This document shows positions 1-5,890 of a stretch of 10,592 bases of DNA, piece by piece (within the stretch, counting starts at the first letter, position 1; each line of letters begins with the position of its first letter). Where the stretch lies: positions 19,745 through 30,336 of the forward strand of contig DEHO01000032.1 in the NCBI GenBank assembly GCA_002351955.1. Reading direction: 5' to 3'. Below the pieces are notes generated by a model, which saw only the letters and a list, made by a program, of their open reading frames with translations, was not told where the DNA came from and did no database searches. The position numbers and the translations under genes were made by a program. Origin of the DNA: Flavobacteriales bacterium UBA2798 (GTDB taxonomy: Bacteria; Bacteroidota; Bacteroidia; Flavobacteriales_D; UBA2798).

Positions 1-222
1 ATCGAAGTTGACTTTGCACGTGGCTACGAAGGCATACAGAAACTACCAAAAGATTCCCGCTTTGGCGTTTATGTTGCTTATGTATATTATTACCGCCTGT
101 TTGCAAAGATAAAAGCGCTGCCTGCTAACAGGATTCTGCAGGAACGGGTCCGTATTCCCAATGGGAAAAAATACAGTTTGTTTGTTACCTCCTATGTTCG
201 TCACAGTTTTAATTTGATCTGA
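1..222 (+). CDS. crtB: Phytoene synthase, C-terminal part (5' truncated by window)
   Basis: Frame 1 is open from the first base to TGA at 220-222, giving the last 73 residues of a protein. The segment GYEGIQKLPKDSRFGVYVAY, followed by a tyrosine-rich helix, an LQERVRIPN stretch and a C-terminal SYVRH segment, is what I recognise as the end of Bacteroidota phytoene synthases. These enzymes join two geranylgeranyl diphosphates head to head into phytoene, the first committed step of carotenoid synthesis, at the cytoplasmic membrane. The catalytic DxxxD motifs lie upstream, outside the window, so the call rests on this C-terminal signature and on the isopentenyl-diphosphate isomerase gene downstream. 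The stop overlaps the next start (TGATG, one shared base), which implies translational coupling. A squalene synthase-type relative is the main alternative but fits less well. Confidence 0.82.
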   Translation: MEVDFARGYEGIQKLPKDSRFGVYVAYVYYYRLFAKIKALPANRILQERVRIPNGKKYSLFVTSYVRHSFNLI

Positions 223-728
223 TGCGAATAGTTTTACTCTTCCTCTTTACTTGTTTCACGTTTACCATTCACGCCAACGAGCTGAATAAAATTCGTGCCT
301 TGTATTTTGAAGCAGGAAAAGATTCTAAAAAGAGTGAACAACTGATCAAGGCTATCCCGGAAGATAAAGCAGCTAAAGATCCTTTACAAAAAGCCTACCG
401 AGGTGCTGCATTAACAATTTCAGCTGATAATTCCATGAATCCGTTTGAGAAACTGAATGTGTTCAACAAAGGGAAAGCACTTTTGGAAGAAGCCATCAAA
501 ACGGAACCAGCCAATACCGAAATGCGATTTTTGCGATTTAGTGTGCAGTCTGAATGTCCTTCGTTTTTGAATTACTCCATGAACATCAGCGAGGATAAAA
601 ATCATTTGCTTAACCACTGGAAAACATTCAGTCAGCAATTTGCCGGCAGCACGTTTCTGAATAATGTAAGGGAATACCTGAAAGCCTCAAAAAAACTTTC
701 CGCCGAAGAAAAGGCCAAACTTTCGTAA
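222..728 (+). CDS. Small exported protein of unknown function in the carotenoid operon
   Basis: This is a 168-aa protein. A hydrophobic N-terminal signal peptide (about residues 1-18, ending near HANE) predicts export to the periplasm. The mature part is mostly helical and charged, with short helix-pair patterns that resemble TPR-like folds (roughly residues 20-110), but I see no clear TPR consensus. A conserved-looking core, NPFEKLNVFNKGKALLEEAI at about 73-92, is followed by an EMRFLRFSVQ segment and a PSFLNYSMNI segment. I believe similar proteins accompany crtB in other Bacteroidota; that is from memory, not checked. There is no lipobox and no catalytic motif. The ATG overlaps the crtB stop by one base and idi starts 10 bases after its stop, so it is co-transcribed with both. 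Its function is unknown. It is notable as an exported product among cytoplasmic enzymes. Confidence 0.85.
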   Translation: MRIVLLFLFTCFTFTIHANELNKIRALYFEAGKDSKKSEQLIKAIPEDKAAKDPLQKAYRGAALTISADNSMNPFEKLNVFNKGKALLEEAIKTEPANTEMRFLRFSVQSECPSFLNYSMNISEDKNHLLNHWKTFSQQFAGSTFLNNVREYLKASKKLSAEEKAKLS

Positions 729-738
729 ATTGCATCCA

Positions 739-1290
739 ATGAACCTTCCCGAACAGGAATATGTAATTCTTGTTGATCGTAATGACCAACAGGTTGGCAC
801 CATGGAAAAAATGGAAGCCCATCGTCTCGGAGCGCTACACAGAGCATTTTCTGTATTTGTGTTCAACAGCAATGGTGAAATGCTATTGCAACAACGAGCG
901 CTCGGAAAATACCATTCGCCCGGTTTATGGACCAATACCTGTTGTTCACATCCTCGTCCGGAAGAAAAAACTCCGGATGCTGCACAGCGTCGCCTGAGTG
1001 AAGAGATGGGATTTGTTACACCGTTGGAAAAAGCCTTTAGTTTCATTTATAAAGTTCAATTTGAAAACGATCTGTTTGAACACGAACTCGATCATGTTTT
1101 CATTGGAGAATATGATGAAGAGCCGAAGATCAATCCGGAAGAAGTAGCAGCCTACCGCTGGACACATCCCGATGAAGTGATGCAGGAAATGCAGGACGAT
1201 CCTGAACTGTTCACTGCATGGTTCCGGATCTGTTTCGAGGAAATGTACGATTGGTACAATGCCCATTTAAAAAACAAAAAAGCATCCTGA
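739..1290 (+). CDS. idi: Isopentenyl-diphosphate delta-isomerase, type I (Nudix fold)
   Basis: This 183-aa cytoplasmic enzyme interconverts isopentenyl and dimethylallyl diphosphate, supplying the starter unit for carotenoids and other isoprenoids. Type I signatures are all visible: metal-ligand-type histidines H28 and H34 in the AHRLGALHRAF segment, the catalytic-cysteine motif TNTCCSHP (C69, H71), a Nudix-like helix (about 75-91, AAQRRLSEEMGF), and the acidic pair E114/E116 in FEHELDH that carries the second catalytic residue and binds metal. The length matches E. coli Idi (182 aa). I chose ATG 739 over the in-frame TTG at 730 because the protein then begins with the usual short tail before the EYVILVD strand. 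It follows the exported protein by 10 bases, and PTPS begins 2 bases after its stop, so the genes share one mRNA. Its place beside crtB fits a role in raising flux into pigment. Confidence 0.96.
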   Translation: MNLPEQEYVILVDRNDQQVGTMEKMEAHRLGALHRAFSVFVFNSNGEMLLQQRALGKYHSPGLWTNTCCSHPRPEEKTPDAAQRRLSEEMGFVTPLEKAFSFIYKVQFENDLFEHELDHVFIGEYDEEPKINPEEVAAYRWTHPDEVMQEMQDDPELFTAWFRICFEEMYDWYNAHLKNKKAS

Positions 1291-1292
1291 AA

Positions 1293-1703
1293 ATGAATTG
1301 TACCCTATCCCGTAAAGCATCCTTCAACGCTGCACATCGTTTGCACAATCCGAAATGGAGCGCTGAAAAAAATCAGGAGATCTTCGGAATCTGCAACCGA
1401 CCAAATTACCACGGACACAATTACACCCTCATTGTTTCGGTAACCGGAGAGATCGATCCTGAAACGGGTTATGTGATGGACACCAAAATTCTTGCTGATC
1501 TTATTCAGGAACACGTTGAAGAACGCTTTGATCATAAAAACCTCAACCTCGATGTTGCGGAATTTCGTGATCTTAATCCCACTGCCGAAAATATTGCTGT
1601 AGTGATCTGGAACATTTTGCGTCCGCATATTGTTAACAGTATGCAACTCAAGATCACACTCTATGAAACTGAACGGAACAGTGTTGAATACGGCGGAAAA
1701 TAA
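1293..1703 (+). CDS. 6-pyruvoyltetrahydropterin synthase, eukaryote-like type (PTPS-II)
   Basis: This 136-aa protein is predicted to convert 7,8-dihydroneopterin triphosphate, the product of GTP cyclohydrolase I, into 6-pyruvoyltetrahydropterin. Zinc ligands are H15 (FNAAHRL) and H40/H42 of the HGH motif. The catalytic cysteine is C34 in CNRPNYHGHNY, giving the CxxxxxHGH spacing of the animal enzyme, not the CxxxHGH of QueD or the ExxHGH/CxxExxHGH of folate-rescue forms. The Asp-His pair is D80-H81 (FDHKNLNLD), and the substrate-binding glutamate is E125 (YETERN). GEIDPETG and the YET segment also resemble mammalian PTPS. ATG 1293 lies 2 bases after the idi stop. The partner folE follows and overlaps its 3' end. 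No sepiapterin reductase is visible, so the final pterin is unknown. A QueD (queuosine) role is the alternative, but the motif spacing argues against it. Confidence 0.9.
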   Translation: MNCTLSRKASFNAAHRLHNPKWSAEKNQEIFGICNRPNYHGHNYTLIVSVTGEIDPETGYVMDTKILADLIQEHVEERFDHKNLNLDVAEFRDLNPTAENIAVVIWNILRPHIVNSMQLKITLYETERNSVEYGGK

Positions 1704-2352
1704 TCTGCTTGTTTACGAAGAAGAAGGCAACGAACATTTTTTAACCGGCATCGAAACACCACTGCGTGATGATGCCTTCGAATTAAGCGATGAAGAAAAG
1801 ATCACTGCCATCACTCACCATTTCCGGGCCATTATGGAAACACTTGGCCTCGATCTCCGCGACGATAGCCTGAAAGGAACTCCTCATCGCGTGGCAAAAA
1901 TGTATGTGCAAGAAGTCTTCAGTGGATTAAATCCTGCCAACAAACCCAAAATTGCGCTCTTCGAAAACAAATACCGCTACCGGGAAATGCTGGTGGAAAA
2001 AGACATCACTTTGCATTCATTCTGCGAGCATCATTTTGTTCCAATTATTGGTAAAGCACACGTTGCTTACAAATCCAATGGAAATGTAATTGGTTTATCA
2101 AAGATCAATAGAGTCGTTCAATACTTTGCAAAACGTCCGCAAGTACAGGAGCGACTCACCATTCAGATTGCGGAAGAACTAAAACGTGTTTTACAAACCG
2201 AAGACGTTGCCGTGATCATCGATGCGCGACACATGTGTGTTTCCATTCGCGGAATAGAAGACACCAACAGCAGCACCGTAACGGGTTCTTACCACGGCGC
2301 CTTTCTGGATGAATCTGTCCGCAAGGAATTCCTGCACCACATTTCCCATTGA
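1663..2352 (+). CDS. folE: GTP cyclohydrolase I
   Basis: This 229-aa enzyme opens and rearranges GTP to 7,8-dihydroneopterin triphosphate, the entry step to tetrahydropterins and folate. Zinc ligands are C121 and H124 in FCEHHFVP and C192 in HMCVSIRG, with catalytic H123 beside them. The GLSKINRVV and AKRPQVQERLT motifs (about 144-166) and the SLKGTPHRVAKMY segment (69-81) are typical of type I FolE, so it is the zinc-dependent form and not FolE2. I chose ATG 1663, which overlaps the PTPS gene by 41 bases; an upstream TTG at 1630 would overlap further and adds residues that do not look like FolE. The stop TGA overlaps a possible TTG start of the photolyase, so the three genes appear coupled. 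FolE makes the substrate of the PTPS encoded just upstream, so the two form a two-step route. Confidence 0.96.
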   Translation: MKLNGTVLNTAENNLLVYEEEGNEHFLTGIETPLRDDAFELSDEEKITAITHHFRAIMETLGLDLRDDSLKGTPHRVAKMYVQEVFSGLNPANKPKIALFENKYRYREMLVEKDITLHSFCEHHFVPIIGKAHVAYKSNGNVIGLSKINRVVQYFAKRPQVQERLTIQIAEELKRVLQTEDVAVIIDARHMCVSIRGIEDTNSSTVTGSYHGAFLDESVRKEFLHHISH

Positions 2353-2363
2353 GCTCATCCGCG

Positions 2364-3920
2364 ATGTCGCCGCGTAATTCGGGAACCGGGGAAAAAATTC
2401 TTCGTCTTATTCTTGGTGATCAATTGAATCACGATCATCCCTGGTACAGCGATGGCGAGGATGCAGAATACGTCATGATGGAGATCCGTCAGGAAACGGA
2501 TTATGTAAAACACCACATTCAGAAAATTGTCGGTATTTTTTTGGCTATGGGGGTCTTTGCGGATGATCTTCGCAAAAACGGAAATACCGTTCACTACATC
2601 TCTATTGATGATCCGAAAAACAAACAAAACATTTCCGAAAATATTCTCGCTGTTCTTCAAAGAGGAAATTTTTCAGCCTTCGAGTATCAACTTCCGGATG
2701 AATACCGTCTTGATGAATACCTGAAATCCTTGTGTAAGGACATAAACATTCCGAGCCGCGCAGTTGATACCTTCCACTTTCTGACAGAACGTTCAGAACT
2801 CGCCCAATTCTTTGCAGGAAAAAAACAGCTCCTGATGGAAAGCTTTTACCGCTATATGCGAAAGAAACATCGTGTGCTGATGAACGCCGGTGAACCCGAA
2901 GGAGGAAAATGGAATTATGATCACGACAACCGCCAATCGATTCCAAAAGGAACGCTCATTCCTCCTCCCGCTTTATTTCCAAAAAATGTGAAGCGTGTTC
3001 TTAGCCGAATAAAAAACTCCGGCATTGAAACCATGGGAAGAATAGCCGAAAGCGATTTTATTTGGCCTGTTACGCGACAGGAGAATTTACAACTACTCGA
3101 ATGGTTCTGCGATTTTGCATTGCCTGTTTTCGGTCGTTTCCAGGATGCGATATTGCGCGATCAGTGGTCCTTGTTTCATTCCCGACTTTCGTTTGGTATG
3201 AACATTAAACTGATCTCTCCTCAGGAAGTCATTGATGCCGTTATTTCTGCATGGAAAAAGAATCCGAAAGAAATCTCCCTGCAACAGGTGGAAGGTTTTA
3301 TCCGGCAGATTTTAGGGTGGAGGGAATACATGCGGGGAATCTACTGGAAAGAGATGCCGGGTTTTGCCCGACTCAACTTTTTCAATCATGAACATCAACT
3401 ACCCCATTGGTACTGGACCGGAGAAACGAAAATGGAATGCCTGAAACAATCCGTTAAGCAATCGCTCGATTTCGCTTATGCGCATCACATTCAGCGACTC
3501 ATGGTAACCGGTAATTTTGCCTTGCTGGCCGGAATTCATCCCGACGAAGTGGATCAATGGTACCTCGGTATTTACATTGATGCTTTTGAATGGGTGGAAA
3601 TCACCAATACCAGAGGAATGAGTCAGTATGCCGATGGTGGAATTGTGGGAAGCAAACCTTATGTAAGCAGCGCGAACTACATCGATAAGATGAGCAATTA
3701 CTGTTCCTCCTGCCATTACAACAAAAAAGAAAAACTGGGAGAGAAGGCTTGTCCGTTTAACGCCCTCTATTGGCACTTTTATGCACGTAACCGACAGCTC
3801 CTTGAAAAAAATCCGCGGATCGGAATGATGTACTGGGTATGGGACAAAATGAAAAAAGAAGAGCGCACCGCCATTCTTGAGAAGGGAGATGCGCTCCTGA
3901 ATCAACTAAACAAAATCTGA
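2364..3920 (+). CDS. Iron-sulfur photolyase/cryptochrome (FeS-BCP class, PhrB/CryB-like)
   Basis: This 518-aa flavoprotein belongs to the deoxyribodipyrimidine photolyase-related family, whose characterised members repair (6-4) photoproducts (Agrobacterium PhrB) or act as blue-light regulators (Rhodobacter CryB). Four cysteines for a [4Fe-4S] cluster, C359, C447, C450 and C463, have the same spacing (88, 3, 13) as I recall for PhrB C350, C438, C441 and C454. The H374-H375 pair matches the PhrB lesion-site His365-His366. W351, W399 and Y400 match its electron-transfer aromatics. The N-terminal antenna domain starts at KILRLILGDQLNHDHPW (about 11-27). Known members bind FAD and 6,7-dimethyl-8-ribityllumazine. 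ATG 2364 is preferred; a TTG at 2349 overlaps the folE stop and would add five residues. It is the last gene of the operon, converging on the next gene 10 bases away. Confidence 0.95.
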   Translation: MSPRNSGTGEKILRLILGDQLNHDHPWYSDGEDAEYVMMEIRQETDYVKHHIQKIVGIFLAMGVFADDLRKNGNTVHYISIDDPKNKQNISENILAVLQRGNFSAFEYQLPDEYRLDEYLKSLCKDINIPSRAVDTFHFLTERSELAQFFAGKKQLLMESFYRYMRKKHRVLMNAGEPEGGKWNYDHDNRQSIPKGTLIPPPALFPKNVKRVLSRIKNSGIETMGRIAESDFIWPVTRQENLQLLEWFCDFALPVFGRFQDAILRDQWSLFHSRLSFGMNIKLISPQEVIDAVISAWKKNPKEISLQQVEGFIRQILGWREYMRGIYWKEMPGFARLNFFNHEHQLPHWYWTGETKMECLKQSVKQSLDFAYAHHIQRLMVTGNFALLAGIHPDEVDQWYLGIYIDAFEWVEITNTRGMSQYADGGIVGSKPYVSSANYIDKMSNYCSSCHYNKKEKLGEKACPFNALYWHFYARNRQLLEKNPRIGMMYWVWDKMKKEERTAILEKGDALLNQLNKI

Positions 3921-3930
3921 ATCAATCTGA

Positions 3931-4257
3931 TTAGAAAAACAGCATATACGCCCCCTTATTCAGGGAAATTTTTACCGACTCAAACTCGTTAAAACTAAAA
4001 ATAAAAACCCTTCCCTTTTCTCTATACAAAAATTCAGCCGCTAAAAACGATTGACCATCCTTTGTTACCCCTTCTTTCCATTCGGTTAAACGGGCATAAA
4101 TTGATTCCTGATCATCAATACATAACCTAACATCACCCTTACTGTTGTAGTTAAACTCCAGCACAAAAACTCCAGCATAATTCTGATATTTTTCAAATTC
4201 ATCACATAGTTGAACATTTCTGTATCTAAAAACATGTTTACTCTCTGCAAGTAGCAT
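3931..4257 (-). CDS. Hypothetical protein, 108 aa
   Basis: This is a complete open frame of 108 aa; a stop (TGA) sits two codons before the ATG, so it cannot be extended upstream. I do not recognise the family. It has no signal peptide and no membrane segment. The sequence alternates hydrophobic and charged residues and looks beta-rich, with aromatic pairs such as VFVLEFNY (about 31-38) and GRVFIFSFNEFES (about 82-94), and a hydrophobic C-terminus (MLFF). It faces the photolyase gene tail to tail, 10 bases apart, and lies at the far end of a minus-strand run of small genes, 135 bases after the candidate 38-aa peptide gene. It may be co-transcribed with them or have its own promoter. It sits in the AT-richer block, which suggests an accessory gene. 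Cytoplasmic location is inferred. Confidence 0.6.
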   Translation of the reverse strand: MLLAESKHVFRYRNVQLCDEFEKYQNYAGVFVLEFNYNSKGDVRLCIDDQESIYARLTEWKEGVTKDGQSFLAAEFLYREKGRVFIFSFNEFESVKISLNKGAYMLFF

Positions 4258-4392
4258 AGAAAATCAAGTATTGAATGTTTTTCAACAATGAAAAATCATC
4301 TCATCTACCCCCCCTTAAAATGGTTGAAAAAACCAATGAAAGATCTAAACCATTTATCACTAATTCCTATTGTAAGAATTTTGGGGTCCGTT
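4258..4392. other. AT-rich spacer with a C7 run, no confident gene
   Basis: This is 135 bases between the 108-aa gene and the candidate 38-aa peptide gene. It holds a run of seven or more C residues near 4309-4315 and several A/T runs. On the minus strand only two- or three-codon frames start at ATG. On the plus strand a 53-codon frame passes through (4288-4449), judged below as a likely antisense shadow. I found no convincing hairpin terminator or TAnnTTTG element. Confidence 0.4.
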
Positions 4393-4509
4393 CTAAAAAG
4401 TCTTATCATACTCTCCTTCTTTTGGTTTAAGGTCGCCGGTTATGATTAAAATCAAATCAATTAGTGCCAGAGTCAAAGCAAAAAGTAAAATTTTCTTCAT
4501 TGTTTTCAT
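4393..4509 (-). CDS. Candidate small membrane peptide, 38 aa
   Basis: On the minus strand ATG at 4509-4507, with a second in-frame ATG at 4500-4498, opens a frame that ends in TAG at 4395-4393. The peptide starts MKTMKKILLFALTLALIDLI, giving a positively charged N-terminus and one hydrophobic helix (about residues 7-23). It ends in a polar, charged tail, TGDLKPKEGEYDKTF. That is the layout of a small single-pass membrane protein or a short exported peptide; there is no cysteine lipobox. It begins 37 bases after the stop of the 115-aa lipoprotein gene on the same strand, so it could be read from the same mRNA. No strong ribosome binding site is seen, as is normal in this phylum. The opposite strand is also open here, so coding is not certain. 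Confidence 0.4.
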   Translation of the reverse strand: MKTMKKILLFALTLALIDLILIITGDLKPKEGEYDKTF

Positions 4510-4546
4510 TTGTTTTAGCAGACAATAGAATAAATCCCTATTGGAT

Positions 4547-4894
4547 TTACTTCAAAAACTCAATTATATCTCCGGTAACAGTAACCACCACTCGCTTGGG
4601 ATTCTGAATCATATCTACACTAACATTAACAAGCGTTCGACTACCCGTTAGCTCTACGCCGGCAGATTTTGCATTCTGAAGAAGATTCTTCCGGGCCTCA
4701 GAGATTAATCCTTCCCGATCCTTAATACTCAGCTTCATCTTTTTAATGGATGAGATTCCACTAAAAGTACCAAGGTGTTTGAAATTCGACGTAGATAGTA
4801 CGACCTGAGTTTGGTTTAACTGACCATAAGACCCTGAATAGTATGTAGCCTTACATGATGTAAGAACTAAAAAAAAGAATAGGATGTTTTTCAT
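4547..4894 (-). CDS. Small lipoprotein, DUF6567-like
   Basis: This is a 115-aa protein with a lipoprotein signal: a short charged start (MKN), a hydrophobic stretch (ILFFFLVL) and the lipobox LTSC with the acylated cysteine at C14. The mature part holds NQTQVVLSTSNFKHLGTFSG (about 27-46) and, near the end, a VVVTVTGDIIEF strand. These remind me of small Bacteroidota lipoproteins grouped as DUF6567, whose function is unknown; the family name is from memory. An upstream in-frame ATG (4945) exists, but it would add 17 residues before the signal peptide and overlap the preceding gene, so ATG 4894 is preferred. It then starts 5 bases after the stop of the 162-aa lipoprotein gene, which points to one transcript. 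Outer- or inner-membrane anchoring is inferred from the lipobox. Confidence 0.78.
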   Translation of the reverse strand: MKNILFFFLVLTSCKATYYSGSYGQLNQTQVVLSTSNFKHLGTFSGISSIKKMKLSIKDREGLISEARKNLLQNAKSAGVELTGSRTLVNVSVDMIQNPKRVVVTVTGDIIEFLK

Positions 4895-4899
4895 GGATA

Positions 4900-5388
4900 T
4901 TACTTTAATCCAAAGCGGGCAGAAACCATTTCGTAATTGCTCCAATCCACATCCGGGTTAGCGGCTTTAACATTGGGCGTGACTAATACGAACCTTACTG
5001 CATATCCATTAAATGTAGATGCCGGTACTGAGCCAGTGAAGGAATATCCCGATGCATTCACCTTAATGTTTCCTGAACTGAACATAAAATTGATGTTTAC
5101 TCCAAAATCTTCATCCGCATAGCCATATGGTAATGCAACCCAAACACCTGCGTCTTTTAAATATCCTGTCAATGCTCCCTTGTCAACTGCAGCCTGATTG
5201 ATAGCATCCCATGAAACTGAGGCCTGATGCTCATAATTAACACCATCATTGTAAAGTTGAACCCAATTATTCAATACCAATTCATTGGAAGAAATAATGT
5301 CTGCGTCACCGTACTTATCCTTTTTACAAGAGGAAAGTGTCACAATCAGTACAAGAGCAGAAAAAGACCATTTAAATTTTGAAATCAT
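4900..5388 (-). CDS. Lipoprotein of unknown function, 162 aa
   Basis: The N-terminus MISKFKWSFSALVLIVTLSS-C is a type II (lipoprotein) signal peptide with the cysteine at C21. KKDKYGDAD follows, a charged linker after the lipid anchor. The rest is beta-rich with many aromatic and small polar residues. It resembles the C-terminal part of Bacteroidota lipoproteins that end with a strand such as YAVRFVLVTP (about 128-137), then a DVDWSNYEMV segment and a final ARFGLK; I have often seen this pattern, but no function is attached to it. It is the first gene of a minus-strand set, 5 bases ahead of the 115-aa lipoprotein, with a promoter-like element about 60 bases upstream. Cell-surface or periplasmic location is inferred. 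The gene is AT-richer than the flanking enzyme genes. Confidence 0.82.
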   Translation of the reverse strand: MISKFKWSFSALVLIVTLSSCKKDKYGDADIISSNELVLNNWVQLYNDGVNYEHQASVSWDAINQAAVDKGALTGYLKDAGVWVALPYGYADEDFGVNINFMFSSGNIKVNASGYSFTGSVPASTFNGYAVRFVLVTPNVKAANPDVDWSNYEMVSARFGLK

Positions 5389-5446
5389 ACAATAAAAATT
5401 AATTATCTCCCTACTCTATTTGGGCTTTTCGGGGGTCGCCATACAG

Positions 5447-5454
5447 CAAATATA
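5447..5454 (-). promoter_or_regulatory. Putative -7 promoter element for the lipoprotein genes
   Basis: Read on the minus strand this is TATATTTG, a full match to the Bacteroidota -7 consensus TAnnTTTG. It lies 58 bases before the ATG of the 162-aa lipoprotein, so transcription would start near 5440 and leave a leader of about 50 bases. The -33 TTTG element is not clear in the AT-rich DNA upstream. Confidence 0.5.
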
Positions 5455-5518
5455 AAATAATTCTATAAATACTAAAATTCTTTTATTTATTATAAACATC
5501 TGAATCCCAAGCTTAATG

Positions 5519-5526
5519 GAACTTTG
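5519..5526 (+). promoter_or_regulatory. Possible -7 element just before the XRE regulator
   Basis: GAACTTTG matches TAnnTTTG at all fixed positions except the first. It ends 4 bases before ATG 5531, so a transcript from it would be almost leaderless. If real, it rules out ATG 5516 as the start, because that codon lies upstream of the element. Confidence 0.3.
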
Positions 5527-5530
5527 CATT

Positions 5531-5884
5531 ATGAGCAAATCCATTCAGATCGACCGGGCAATTGGAAACTACCTGCGTGTATTAAGGGCAACAAAAAACC
5601 TGAGCCAGGAAAACCTGGCAGACGAACTTAAACTATCCGTAGCTGCCTATTCGAATCTGGAACGAGGTAAAACAGAATTTACTATAGGTCGGATCATGCA
5701 AATAGCCAGAATATTCAAAATCGATTGGAAAGAATTAATTGATGCCGCAATACAGGGAAATGACCAAAAGAAAAACCCCCTCTACCATTTGGAAGAGGAG
5801 GTTAAACAATTAAGGGAGGAGATGTCCGCGATTCGTAATAGCATCAATAAAACAACACCCAGACCCTACAAGAAAAAGAAATAA
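5531..5884 (+). CDS. XRE-family helix-turn-helix regulator with coiled-coil tail
   Basis: This is a 117-aa DNA-binding protein. The HTH_3 domain spans about residues 11-68: IGNYLRVLRATKNLSQENLA (helices 1-2), recognition helix around SVAAYSNLERGKTEF (36-50), then TIGRIMQIARIFKIDWKELI (helices 4-5). A predicted coiled coil (about 86-107, LEEEVKQLREEMSAIRNSI) should support dimers, and the C-terminus is strongly basic (RPYKKKK). I chose ATG 5531; ATG 5516 would add five residues but may lie inside the promoter. It is divergent from the 162-aa lipoprotein gene across a very AT-rich 142-base region, so it may control that set or itself; this is inferred from position only. It converges on the small membrane protein gene 6 bases away. 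There is no metal- or ligand-binding domain. Confidence 0.88.
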   Translation: MSKSIQIDRAIGNYLRVLRATKNLSQENLADELKLSVAAYSNLERGKTEFTIGRIMQIARIFKIDWKELIDAAIQGNDQKKNPLYHLEEEVKQLREEMSAIRNSINKTTPRPYKKKK

Positions 5885-5890
5885 AAACTC

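Noticed and set aside
687..1046. A 119-codon minus-strand frame over idi
   Set aside because: It covers the conserved catalytic part of Idi and shows no independent features.
1293..1703. QueD (queuosine) assignment for the PTPS gene
   Set aside because: The cysteine lies five residues before HGH, as in the biopterin enzyme, not three as in QueD, and no other queuosine gene is near.
3399..3905. A 168-codon minus-strand frame antisense to the photolyase
   Set aside because: It overlaps the region coding for the cluster cysteines of the photolyase; no domain seen in the antisense product.
3910..3935. AATC...GATT inverted repeat as a terminator after the photolyase
   Set aside because: The stem is only four weak base pairs and no T run follows.
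4894..4945. Upstream start for the 115-aa lipoprotein
   Set aside because: It would put 17 non-hydrophobic residues before the lipoprotein signal and overlap the preceding gene by 46 bases.
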